A DNA stretch of 64,000 nucleotides from the NCBI GenBank assembly GCA_021613535.1, contig CP075496.1, forward strand, positions 6,262,001-6,326,000, read 5' to 3'. The stretch is from Adineta vaga. Its lineage: Eukaryota > Rotifera. Below, in pieces: positions 25,101-38,643 of the stretch. Under the pieces are notes generated by a model, which was not told the DNA's origin, did not search any database, and saw only the letters and a list, made by a program, of their open reading frames with translations. Position 1 is the first letter of the stretch, and every line of letters starts with the position of its first letter. A program made the translations under genes and the position numbers.

Positions 25101-26111
25101 ATTGTATTAGTTGGACTAAAAATGTTTACAAAGAAAATTTCATTTTAATAAATTATTCGTCTAGTTTTTCGCTTGTTACCTAATATAAACCACAAGATCT
25201 GATGCTAAGATTCTTCTTTGCCATCCATATGGTACAGGAATATATTCTGTTGATGTTTGACTATCAGGTGACGATTTTGTTGATTTTTTATTTCGTAAGA
25301 AATTTGGTGATGGTGGTCGTGTTGGTTCATCTTTAACAATAATTCTTGTTAATGCTTTTGCTTCCTTTTTTATTCGAGCTTTCTTATTCATCATTGTTTG
25401 TTGATCATTTAATGAAGAAAAATTAAATGAATCAATATGAATATTATAATTTGTTGTCGTATTTATTTGTTGATCTGTACTATTATTATCGACTTCTTTG
25501 ATATTTTTCAATATCTGTGTTACAATTTCCGTGGTTTGTTTTTCATCTAATGGACTACATTTTTTTGTTAAATGATCGTTTGAAGTATTGTTTATGATTG
25601 TTTGTGTTGGTTGTTGGACATTTGTCGTATGTATATTAACATTATAATTATTCACACTAATATTATTTGCTGTTATATTAGTTAGATTTGTTGTATTATG
25701 CATTGAATTTGTTGATTCAATAATTGTTTTCGGTTTTATTGTTGAAAATGGCGATGGTAAACGTGTAACATTAATTAATGGTGGTTGTTGTTTTGTTGGT
25801 GTATCTTGACTAGATAAGATCGAATTTGATGGAGATAGTTGAATCGTAGTATTAATTGTTTCATCTATCTGACTAACAAGTGACGATTGTGAATGAACAA
25901 ATCGTACGAGATGTGATGGGGATACACTACTGCTATTTAATTGACTAGATGAAGATGAAGGTAATACTTCGTTACAACATGATTCAACTAATTCATCAAT
26001 TGTAACATTAGCAACAATCGATGATGGATCTTCATCTTTTGTTGTTAAATTTCCATTATCAATTAATGAATTGTTATATGTTGTATGATAAGATTCCGTT
26101 GTGGTTGTCAT
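22118..26111 (-). CDS. MBD5/6-like protein (TAM/MBD domain, AT-hook)
   Basis: Seven exons: 26111-25180, 25115-25013, 24810-24660, 24600-24475, 24416-23887, 23707-22951, 22812-22118 (3294 nt, 1097 aa). The MBD spans the exon 1-3 joints: VPYGWQRRILASDLVVYIR, then SLDAVRLYLESPTSCKCGLQCP, then VFNFDS. The Cys-rich CKCGLxCPL insert and FNFD are diagnostic of the MBD5/MBD6 branch, whose vertebrate members bind the PR-DUB (BAP1) complex and do not read 5-methylcytosine. An AT-hook (KRPRGRPRKT) follows in exon 5, and a basic KRRKR in exon 4. The remainder is Ser/Thr/Asn/Gln-rich and probably disordered. The start was taken as the first Met. Transcribed divergently from AK9. Confidence 0.87.
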
Positions 26112-26569
26112 TTATAAAAAGATGATCACTAGTTCGAGAAACGAACCATGAGCAAATTGAATAATCATATACAAATAAATTCAACAAAACAAATTAACAA
26201 AACAAACATCTGAAGAGAAGAAAAAAACGTGAAATGAAAATCATTCGTATTGGAATAGTATTGTTTTTTGTTGTTATTATTGTTTGTTGATTTCATAGCC
26301 ATAATCAAATGACAAAGAACGCTGTAGTGAATTTTGATTCGAGAATTTTTTTAGTTGATTTTTTCTAAGAATTTATTGGAAAATATTTATTTATTTCATT
26401 TAAATATGAAGAAAAAAATGTTTTTAATAGAATTATTCATTAAAAAATTCAAGCGACATCTATCGGATAGATAAAGGTAGTTTCTAAGTAACAAACATGT
26501 AGAATGGTTAATCGTGTTTGATTTTGAGAGAATTCATTTTTCTAGTATTCAAGTGCCTTACTGATTGCA
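26112..26569. promoter_or_regulatory. Divergent intergenic region MBD5/6-like / AK9
   Basis: This 458-bp stretch separates the two divergent start codons and must contain both promoters. A pyrimidine-rich acceptor (TTTTTCTAG) ends about 25 nt before the AK9 ATG, suggesting a 5' UTR intron or trans-splice site. Confidence 0.5.
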
Positions 26570-29500
26570 ATGACCGATCATAAAGCATCGGCTATTAGTG
26601 ATCCTCGTGCTAGTTTACAAAACTTTTCATCACGTCAAGAATCATCGTTTCAATATGGCGATCCACCAAAACATCAGATCAAGGTAAATAGAAGAAAAAC
26701 AATTGAAATGACACATAGATCTTAAAAACAATGGCTTTTTATTGTTATTTTTTAGAATACTACCATATCAAACGATGAAAAATCCAAGAAAGATTCAGAG
26801 ACAACTAATTATGAAGATGATTCGTATGATACAGAAGAGGTAAAATTTATAAATGATGATTTTGATGTACTTAGTAACGAATGTTTTCCAATGGTATTCT
26901 TTGCAAATAGAATTAGAGATTCATCACGTTTATTTCTTTGTCATTTAGTCTTAATGATGAATAGAAATTAACTAAACTAAATTAATTGTATTGTTGTTGT
27001 TGTTGTTATAGAAGAAAGATAGTCATTGTATAATGTATAGATATCAAAGCAAAAAAAAGAATAGTAATCCAATAAAGATATTCAACTGATTGGTCTACTT
27101 TATCGAGGTTAGCGTATAGGCATCTAGCAATTCACGATTTTCTATTATTGTTAGATGTTGTACTTATTTTCCTCGATGATTGATTATTTATTTTTAGGCA
27201 GAGAAAAAATTCCTTGCATCAAAACCAACATGTTTTCTTATCTTGGGTAAGCCAGGTGTTGGTAAAACAAATCTAGCAAGAAAATTAGCTGATGATTGGC
27301 ATGCGGAACTTATTAATAGTAAATCATATTAATTTCTGATTGTCATTCTTTCTAAAAAAAAACAAAAACGAATTTATGATTTTTAGTTGCTGATTTAATT
27401 ACATCGAATATAAAACAAAAAACTGAAATTGGTTTGCATGCACGTGATTTACTTATACGTGGTGAAACTGTACCTGATCAAATGATTGCACGAATGTTAG
27501 ATGTTAAGATGCGTTCGCCTGAAGTAGCACATCATGGTATGTAGAAAAAGAGTTCAGATTTTCTGTTATTGTCACCGTATTCATTCATCTAATTTCTAAA
27601 GGTTATATCTTGGATGGATTTCCAGTGATGAATGAAAATGTTATGAAATTACGTGATCAAATGGCAACAATGAAAAACTGGCCATTAACACCAGATTATG
27701 TGATTAATATTCGTATACCTGATGCTGATTTAATCAATAGAAGAGAAGGAGAAAAAATCGATCCATTAACTGGTGCATTGTATATTAAAGAACAGTATGC
27801 ACCGACACCGATAGAAAAAGTAATGAATTTTGAAATGGTTTTAGAACATAATAAAAAGAACAACATTTATTTCTTTTGTTTTTAGCCTATAAAACCACAA
27901 TCAGACGATGATGAAGATGAAGAGAGTGATGCCGATGAAGATGACGAAGAGCAAATTGAAGAAGAAGAACAAGTAATCGTAAGTATTCTGATTAGAAATA
28001 TCAATGACCAGAAAATTTTGTTTTCGTACGTTAATTCTATAAGCATGATTTTTTATTTATTTATTAGGATGAATTTTTCACACCGATAGAAGCTGACATT
28101 GTAGAAAGATTAGTCACTCGACCAGAAGATATGATGCCTGATGTAGCTGATAGTATTAAAATATTCAAAGATCAATTATTAAGATTGTTTGAAGAATATA
28201 TGGCAAGTTTACCGCATTCCTATTTAATTGAACTCGATGGAAATATGTCACCGACCATTCTTTTTCAACAATTACTTGAACGTTTAAGTGCATATCCAAT
28301 TAGACGAGCAGCTCTTGTTCAACGATTTTTTCCACCTGAACAAGAAGAGGAAGAAGTTACACATGATGGCGATGAAATGGGTTTGCATATCTATTTGATA
28401 ACTTCAAAAGATGAAAGATGATTATGTTGATATTTGTTATTTCTAGGAGAAGAAGGAGAAGAAGATGAAGATGGTGAAAAACCAGGTCGTGCTGAAGAAG
28501 CTTCACCTGCGGATGAAATGGATACGGAAGAATTGATGTTGTCATTAGCTGGATCCAATGTTCTTTCGAATAAATACAAATGGCAACGAAGTCGTTGGTT
28601 ACGTGTAGATCCAGTTGCTCTTAAACAAGGAAATCGTGTACCTGGTCGACAGGAATTTTCTGTTCAGTATGTTCTTCTATTTCTTCTATATAATTTTCAT
28701 CCGAATTTGACTTTCGTTTAGCTTTATGGATAAGATATTTGTTCTTTCGAATAAAGAAACATTGAAAGAATTTCAAAAGAATCCTCGACGCTATATCAAT
28801 CAAGCTCGACAACCATGTAAACTTTTTCTCTATGGTCCTCGAGTGTCTGGTGTTGAACAATTAGCAAAAGATATTGCTAAAAAATATGATGCCACCGTAA
28901 GTGAAGAGTGAAGATTTTAAAACGCCTATAGCAGTTTATGTTTGAAAAAAGGTTATCGATATGGTAGCTTATTGTCAACCGAAAGTTGATGAACTTCGTC
29001 AACAGTATATTGATAAAATTCGAGATGAAGTACAACAAGCAACTATCGACAAATTACAACAACAGGCCGATGCAGAAGCTGCAGGTTTGAAACGATTTTA
29101 ATTCGATTTTGTTTTGTTTTTTCTAAATAGTTCTTTCATAGAAAGAGCAGCACGACAACCATCACCACTTGAAGATGCGGAAGAAGAGATCAATGAAGAT
29201 GCTGAACCATCTAATATCGAAGACGGTGAAACAATCACTGATCCAAATGATCTCGATCAAACAGAAAAAGGTGCAAATCCTGATGCCGAAGAAGAAGAAG
29301 AACAGCAACAACAGAAATCAAAACAACCTTCACCAGTTCCAGGTGCAGTTTCGCCAACACCAGCTGTTGCTTCATCGTCACCAGCGCCAGGTGGTTCTAC
29401 CACAGCATCACCAGCACCTGGAGAAGTACCTCCAGAAGATCTTCGTGGTTTAGGTCCAGAAGATGAACAAATTCAAGTTGAACCAATTACAGCTGATCAT

Positions 29501-32500
29501 CCCGAAGTAAAGAAAGCTGTTGAACAAGCCGTTGAAGAAGCTCGAAATGCATCGATTAATGTTCCAGCCGATGTTGTTGCTGAATTAATGTTTCAAGCAA
29601 TACAAAAAGTTGAACAAGAACAACGAGAAAAAAATCCGAATGGACCGTTGTAAGTACTTCTAAACACAGCGAATCTGTTAACATTTATTAAATCTTTTCT
29701 GTTCCAGATATGGTAATTGGATCTTTGTTAATTCTCCATTTGATAAAGAAACATTTACTCTTCTAAATGAAAAGCATATTCAACCAGATGATGTTCTTGT
29801 TTTACAAGATAGTAATGCGCAATTAGAAGCGTTACAAAAACGCTGGTATAAAGCAAATCGAACAGAAATCGATAAAGAAATTCGTGAACGAGAAGAACAT
29901 GAAGCAAATGAAAGACGAATAGAGGAAGAAGAACGAAAGTAAGTAATGATTGGAAATTATAATTAAATATAAATAGTTATCTCGTTGCCATTCAAGACGT
30001 AAAATAGAAGAAGCAAAATTACTTGCTGAACAAGAACGACAAGAGCGTTTAGCAGAGCGACAGAGACGAATTGAAGCTGGTGAAGTACTTGACGACGATG
30101 AAGAGGAAGAAGAAGATGGAACTGATGAAAAAGGTTACTTTGAAAAATAAAGAAATAGTTTTGTTGATTCTATAATTTTGTCTTTTTGTTCTTGTTTATA
30201 TAGAAATGGAACAAGCAATACTTGACGATCGAAATTATGAACCGAAAAAGGAAGATTTTATTGATAAGATTCCAGAAACAATATTAGAAGGTATTTTTTC
30301 ATTTTCTAATCTTATATTAGCTGTTTCTGACTACTAGTTATCGTCAGATCATCGTTGTATTTATGAAACTTTTTGAAAACTAAATATATGTTTATTTTCA
30401 GAGGATGAATCCATGGGTAAAGAAGGTGACAAAGACAAAGACAAAGAAAGCAGTATGTATTAATATTTTAATATTTTTTCTATACATATATAAACATATC
30501 AAACTAAAACACTGTTATAGATACTGATCTTCATCATGGTCCACCATCGATTTCTCCAGTACCACTTGATCAAGAAGTTCTACCTCCATCTGGTATTGAA
30601 CGTGATACTTTTATTCAACAAGCGCGTACTGATGTAACACGTATCAATGAATTAATGACCAGTATAGCTAACGTTTTTAATCTTGAACCAATCTATATTG
30701 AATTAATGAAAGAAGATGGAGAGAAATTAAAAGCACGAGAAGAACTATTACAAGAATCCTATGATGCACTTGAAAGTATGTTTATTTCGAGTTGATGATT
30801 GAGTATTGTTCTATGTCGTGTTGTTGTTTCTTTTTTATCTTTTAGAACAATTCAAGTATGCTGTTTTAGAAACTGATGATGGCGAAGAAGGTGCTGATGA
30901 CGAAGAAGAGGGTGAAGAAGGTGAAAATGAAGAGGAAGAAGAGGAAGGTGAAGAAGAAGAAGTTGATCTTTTCAAACGAGATCGAAAGAAACATTTGGGT
31001 GATACAAGCATCTATGATCCCGTCGCTTTATTTGAAAAAAATGTACTTGTACCTGGAAAACCGGATTTTATTCTTTCATATAATTCAAAAACATATCGTT
31101 TCGCCAATGATGATAATCGAAGTGCATTTTTACAAACACCATTGAAATATTTACCTATTACAAAAGCACCAACAGTAATTTCATTTCATCTTTTATTCGA
31201 TGGAAGTAATCATTAACATCTGTTTGATTATTTTCTTTTCTTAGTTACCTACAACTCGTATTAGTATCATTGGACCTGAAGGTTCTGGTAAAAGTTTACA
31301 AGCACGTGATTTAGCAATAAAATATAACACATTTCATATTAAATTTCGTGATCGTTTACAAGAATTAATTATTGGTAAAACAAAAATGAAAATTGGACCC
31401 GAATATAGTGAATCACGTGACGAAGATGATGCGTAAGTATTCTCATACAAACACTAAAAACTAATTGAAAATTTGATGCCATTTTAGAGGAGAAGAAGAA
31501 GATGAACAGAAACCGGATAAACCAGCTGATGAAGTAAGTTAAATCGATTTTACTCATCTGTTTTATGTTCAATCTTTTTTGTCTTAGCCTGAAGAATTAA
31601 CATCTGAAGAAGAAAATATAAAAGCTTATTTACAAGATGGTGAACCTTTAGCACCTGAAATTCTCGATAAAATTGTTAAACCTTGGTGGACTGAAGAACC
31701 ATATCGTTCACGTGGTTTTGTTCTGGAAGGTTTTCCTTCTGCTGAAGATGAAGTCTTTTATATGATTGAAAATCAATTAATACCAGATATTGTTCTTGAA
31801 CTTGAAACAGAAAGTAAAGATATTGTAAAACGAATACTACCTAAACGTATGGAACAATGGACGAAAAAAATGCAAGCAAAAAAAGATAAACGTGCTAATA
31901 AGAAAGCAAAACGAGATCGAGATACGGTTAGTAAGAATTGATTTTTTAGATTTTTTTCCTAAAGAATCGTTTCTTTCATTTAATGTTGTAGAAGAAAAAG
32001 ATAGATGCTCGTCGTGCAGAACTAATTCAAGAACGAGAGAAACGTATTGAAGCAGTAAGAATATGATCGATTGTTTCGAAATCATCTATTTGATGTTTGT
32101 TTTTCTAGGGTGAAATGGTCGAAGATGACGAAATAGAACAAACATTAGCTGATGAATTTCCGGTAAGAAACTATTCTAACGAGACTTGTCATCTTGTGAC
32201 ATGAAGATAATAAAGAATGAATTTAAGATTTACTAGAATTGAAATCAGAAGTTTCTATAATATATTTTATTTTGTAAAATCTAGCCTGATGAAGAAGATC
32301 TTGATGCTGGTGAAGACGAAGAAGATACTGATGCAGCTCGTGGTCGTCTTACTGAAGCAATTGAACAACAATTTAATGATGCAAAAGATAGAATCGAAGG
32401 AGTTAAAGTATGTTGTGTGCATCTCCATATTTAAAAATCTAATCGAATTCTTTCCATTACTTTTATTTAGAAAACATTTCAAGAAGAATTTGTTCCCTAT

Positions 32501-34871
32501 GCTATTATTCGTGCTTCAGATAAACCACGTTATGTAAAAAATCGTATCCATAACAAATTTGAACGATTTGTAACGTTACGTCAAAACTTATTTGAACGTG
32601 TCTATCCAATAAGATCACAATTAGCTGAAAAACTCATCGATAATGGCTATTTACATTATTCTAAATTTGGAAAATTTTGCCCTGTATCTGTATGTTATTT
32701 ACATCTATTCTATTGTTTTGTTTTTATTTGAAGAAAATGTATTTAGTCATATAATGGTGATTGTTTTCCGCCAGCATTTGGACCCGATAAACCACCTCGT
32801 ACTGTTGTCTATCGAAAATATGTTTATTATCTTGCTAATGATGAAGCACGAAATGAATTTATGAAAAATCCAATTCTTTATACGCATCAACCACCACCAA
32901 AATCTCTCGTTCCAGCGAAAATTGCTCTTGTCGGTCCACCAAAATCAGGCAAAACAACTGGTTTGTATAATTTCTATTAAAAAAACAAACAATTCTTTTA
33001 TCTTTCTTTCTAAATAGTCACTAAACGTATTATTCAAGAAATCGGCTGTGTTCGTATATCATTAGTAAGTTTCATTGATATATTCAAATTCCTATATGAA
33101 TCAAATGACTTTTCAAAGGGCGATGCTATTCGATATATACTTGAAAAACAACGACATACAATTCTTGGTAAAGATTTACATGCATTACTTTTAAAAGGTA
33201 GTGAAATCTCGCCAGAAACAGCAATTCGTTGTTTGGAAATTATACTAATGAATGCACAATGTCAAACACGAGGGTAAATAGTCTTTGATACAATTAGATA
33301 ATATAAATAATCATTGAATTATTTTTAGATATATTCTCGATGGATTTCCTCTAACGAAAAAACATGTTGAATTAATAACAGAGAAAGGTATTATTCCATA
33401 CAAAATATTCGAATTAGAATGTGATGTGACGGAATGTACAATGCGCGCGATGAAAGCTCGTAGTGATGTCAAGTAATTCGTTCATCTGTTTTTCAGTACA
33501 AAAACAAGAGACATATCTTTTTTTCGTTTTGTTGTTTTTTAGTCGTCAATTTCCATTACCCGATAGTCCAGAAGCGATTGCTCAGCTCTATGCGACTTAT
33601 CAACATGAAATTTCTCCTGTACGTCAATGGTATACAGAAGAACATAAAAATTGGATGAACATTAATGGAAAAAATAATAAATGGATTATTTGGGACAAAA
33701 TAGTACAAGAAACAACCAATGTCACAAAGAAAATTCAAAATTATATCGAACGAAAATCATTAAATAAAGCAGCTAGTATTGCTGATTTATGTATTTTACC
33801 AAAAGAATTATTAGAACGATTGGGAGAATATGAACATTATTGCCCTGTATCATTAGTATTATATGATGAATTAGTGAATCAATCTGAGCATACAAAAACT
33901 GATTATGTCGCTGAATATAGAGGTACATAAACATAAAAAATAGTTAAACTTGGATAGTTGTCAAAATTATGAACTAATCTTTCAATTGTTCTATTTATTT
34001 TAATAGGAAAATATTATCGCATGGCTGGACCGAAAGAACTTCAACAATTTTTGGATGATCCTGAACGTTTTGCTCCACTAGAACCACATAAATTACCACC
34101 ACCATTAAATCGTCGACCAAATCGTCGTACTGAAGCCGAAGTCAAAACTATGCCTCCAAAACCAGTTGAATTTGCTAGTTATTGTCCAGTAACCTATCTT
34201 AATGGTGGCAAAAGGTAATCAATTTTCTCAAATACGAATTTTAGCATCATTTTTTGAACTTTAGATATGAAAGTCTCGTTCTTGGTCAACAAGAATTTGC
34301 TCTAGAATACCGTGACAAATTATATTTTCTTCTAAATGAAGAGGCACGAGAAAAATTTATGAGGTAAGTTTTGATTTGTTTCATTTCATCATCATCATCA
34401 TCATCATCATCGTTGGTTAATCGACTACTTTGTGTATTTAGACAACCAGAAAAATATTGGAATATTCCATTACCAAATAAACTTCCTCCACCGAAAACTA
34501 CTATCGATGTATTTAATTTACCATGTCTTGGTTATCTTGAACAAACAGTTGCACAAGCAATCATAAAAAGTTTAACTGCTACTGGTTGTTTCAAACCAAA
34601 ATTTCCATTTCTATCAATTAAATCATCAGCATTAATCTACATGGCTTATCATCTCAAAGCTTATAATACTAAAAGTTCGGATTATTTACGTCGAAAATTT
34701 CGAAGAAAACTATATATTTTTGAAGAACAATGTGAATTAATCAATTATTTAGCCGAAAAAACGACCATACGTTATAAAAAACCTGAAAAACGTACACCAG
34801 AATACAATGTCAAATATGAAACATTCTTTGCCTTACAACATAATATGCCTACACTAAATTGGTTAACATAA
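26570..34871 (+). CDS. AK9: Adenylate kinase domain-containing protein 9
   Basis: I traced 32 exons with frame closing exactly: 5928 nt, 1975 aa, close to human AK9 (about 1,900 aa). AK9 phosphorylates nucleoside mono- and diphosphates. Four nucleotide-kinase-like units show P-loops: ILGKPGVGKTN (exon 3), YGPRVSGVEQ (exon 9, degenerate, no GK), IIGPEGSGKS (exon 18) and LVGPPKSGKTT (exon 25). Lid/NMP motifs GYILDGFP recur (exons 5 and 28), with RGFVLEGFP in exon 20. Long acidic Glu/Asp stretches separate the units (exons 6-8, 11, 17). Exon 27 was joined at 33119 because it gives the kinase motif ISLGDAIRYILEKQ. Exons are short and separated by introns of about 40-70 bp, a few longer. Confidence 0.95.
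34387..34411. repeat. (ATC)n microsatellite in an AK9 intron
   Basis: About eight perfect ATC/CAT units sit inside the last intron of AK9 (34364-34441). No coding effect expected. Confidence 0.85.
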
Positions 34872-34977
34872 AGCATATGACTATCCATATTCTTTTTCTC
34901 TTTCATTTAGACTTTTATGCCTTAATAAAAAACACGTGATTTTTTTTTATTTTCGAAAAAATACATCCTGAAAAGTT

Positions 34978-37316
34978 TTAAATAACGATCGCACCGGGTA
35001 ATAAAAGACAAATGACACTTATATTCGATTTTGATTGAGCTAATAAGGCAGCGGAAACTAATCGTTCAGAAATGATTTGTGCTAATTCTAAACGAAAACG
35101 ATATTTTTCTGGAAGAGAATTCCATACATCTTGTTGAATGCCATTTTCAGAGCATTGTACTCGACGATGACGTATCGATGAAAAATATGTCTTATCCATT
35201 TCATCATCTTCATTATGTTCTTCGAATAAATCTAATATTTCATCCATGCAAGCAACAATGTCGTCTTCATTTGGTAAACAAGGAGTAGTTCTCGATGGAT
35301 CGTATTTTTCCAATACAGATTGAACTGCAGTACGTGTACGATTTGGTAATGGTGTATCATGAGATGGTAAACACTAGTAATGAAAAACGATTGTATGATA
35401 ATGAATAAAAGAAAATATTGTTCTCTTTACTTGTGTGACAATTTCAACAACTAGATCATAACTAAGAGCTTCCCAAAGACCTTCAGTAGCTAATATAATA
35501 CATTCGATTGTTGAATCATTTCATAAGTTCGATAATAAGGTAAATTGATAACACATTTTTTTAAATCTTTATCACCGTGATTACCTAATCCACGGGTCGT
35601 TTCGAAAACGCCATCGATCAATTCATTTTCACTTATTTTAACACCTAATCCAATAGAACTTTGATACAATGCACGATTCAGATACATTCAGAAAACTTTA
35701 CCTGTTTCTAACACTCTTACACGTTCACGTTTAGTATTCAACGTATGTTTTTGTGTTAGTAGAAATGCTTTATCAGTTCGTATACCTAACGCTTCCACAT
35801 TTCCTATACAAATCTAATCGAATTATTTCCGATACAAATAAAACTAATGAAGTTTTACCACAATTCGCAATATGAATATAACCAAGATTCACTGGTGTTT
35901 CTTCTTTTTCTTCTTCTAAATCAAGAAGAGATTCATCAATATTATCATTCATTGTAATCACTGCTGTTAATGTAGATGTTCCACTCCAACGAACTTTTGA
36001 TGTTTCATGAAGACCACGTGTTAAAAAATGATCCATTTTTAGATAAGATAAATGATATACATCACCGATATCTTTGATCTCATAATTGTTACTCAATGGA
36101 TCGATCATTCGAGTGTATAAACGATTGATAAGAGAATTATCAACTTCGGAACTGTCCAGATCTTGGATCAGTTTGGACATTTCTAAAAGAACTGCTTCGT
36201 GAAGATGGTCTCGACATAATGTACTGGCCGCTTTACCATTATATCCATCAAATAAACCGATATACGTATTAGCTTCATTTCCTCCTACAAAAAAAAGAGA
36301 AAGAATTACAATAGTTTTCCTTAAACTAAATTACAATCAAGTTATTCTGATGTTCTCAAGTTAAAATTCAATTACTTACTCAGATACCAAATACTTGTAC
36401 ATTGTACAAATAAAGATCAATGAAAAGCAATGAAAGAAGCGAGCAAAGTGACACACACACGCACACGCACATTAATGTACCAAGTGACTATAAGAAGGTG
36501 AAGTGTGATTGATGAAATAAAATAGTTAGATCAAAACACGACATTAAGTTGTTCTCTTTACATACCGAAACAATCGATGTATCTCATTGTGTCTTCCATT
36601 TCAACTTTAAATTGTTTATTTTGACTAGTACATACGCCAATACTAAGAAAAAGTCGATTACGTGGTATGAAACTAATACCTAAGAGAAATTATTTCGTAA
36701 ATGTATACGTTCTTTCTTTAACGAAAGAAACTTACCTTGAATAGTTGATGCCTCATTATTCTCGTATATATAAGGATCATCGAAATAATCATCAGGTTCA
36801 ATTTTTCTTCTTAAAATTTGAAATGTATCATTTATTGTTTTAACATGTTTTAAATAAGATTCGTCAGATAATTCTAAATGTTGCATACGTTGTATAAGTA
36901 CATCGCGTTGTTTAAGTAAGATTTCTATTGTGTCCGGAGGTTCCTTTATTTAAATCAAATATTATTACAGCATAAAAATAACGAAAAACAATATATGATC
37001 TGTTTACCTTAAATCTAAATAATCGTAATGCATTATGATACATCATATGTGTAGTTAATTCGTTAACATTGACATATCGTTCACATATACTACATATGAT
37101 AGTAATATCGGGTTTGGTTGGTTCATGTGATGATTCCAGTACATCAGATACTAGTAACAAAAAAGTTTGAAAAAGAATTCTTGTACATAACTTCTTACTA
37201 TGATCTTGATATGATGGTGTTGCAGATAAATTATGAAGAGATTGTTCTTCTTCGTTATCATTTTCTTTTTCGACTTCTTGTCCTTCCGATTTGACATCTG
37301 ATTCTGTATCAGACAT
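34978..37316 (-). pseudogene. PP2C-like protein, PP2D1 family, with an internal frameshift
   Basis: Exons 37316-37199, 37150-37008, 36943-36736, 36679-36566, 36284-35859, 35803-35702, 35644-35431, 35373-34978. It resembles vertebrate PP2D1: an N-terminal CxxC segment (ICSICERYV), then GLFDGYNGKAA, VRWSGTSTLTAVI, YIHIANCGNVEAL, TTRGLGNHGDKDLKK, ILATEGLWEAL and a final NISVICLLL. In place of the catalytic DGHGG of PP2C there is DGYNG, so enzyme activity is doubtful even without the break. In exon 7 the frame needed for TTRGLG runs into TAG at 35490, while ECIILATEGLWEAL needs the other frame, itself closed by TGA near 35523. No GT-AG intron fits between, so one base appears missing between about 35495 and 35522. 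It may be a recent pseudogene or a sequence error; flanking parts look constrained. The first intron (37198-37151) is 48 nt and in frame, so it could be retained. Confidence 0.75.
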
Positions 37317-37407
37317 TTCTGAAAACGTAAAAGAATACAACTAAGAATAAAAGTTCAAATCAACTGCTTAATAAGTTTATTTAAACAGAAAAAAAAACGA
37401 AAACAAA

Positions 37408-38285
<878 letters not shown>

Positions 38286-38643
38286 TTATACTTGTAAAAT
38301 GAATGCAAACAAATCGATAAAATGTATCTTTCGTTCTATATATATATATACATATACGATCAGCAAAAGAAGAATACATATATATATATGTATGTATAGA
38401 TATATATATCATTGCATGCAAACAAACACATACACTTGAAAAGAAAATACAGATTAATACAGCTCGCACTTATCACAAAAGACAAAAAAGAAACAGCGAC
38501 GAAAGAAAACAATTTTGAAAATAATCGACACTTTTAAGTAGAAATCAATAGACTAGATAAATTAAAGATAAAGAAAGAATGAGAAAGAGAAATCATCTAC
38601 AAATAGTCGAAGGTTTATTTAAACTTGATTGTTCATCTAAACA
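38286..38643. other. Spacer with TA-rich repeats
   Basis: This 358-bp gap holds TA/CATA-type tracts around 38338-38410. It contains the 3' UTR of the PITPNM gene and the upstream region of CDA. No gene recognised. Confidence 0.6.

Noticed and set aside
29169-29453. 94-aa Gln/His/Met-rich frame inside AK9
   Set aside because: A shifted reading of the acidic/Pro-rich exon 11 of AK9.
33065-33118. Read-through of the AK9 segment at 33065-33118 as coding
   Set aside because: It is open in frame, but it begins GTAAGT and ends AAAG, and removal restores the kinase motif ISLGDAIRYILEKQ.
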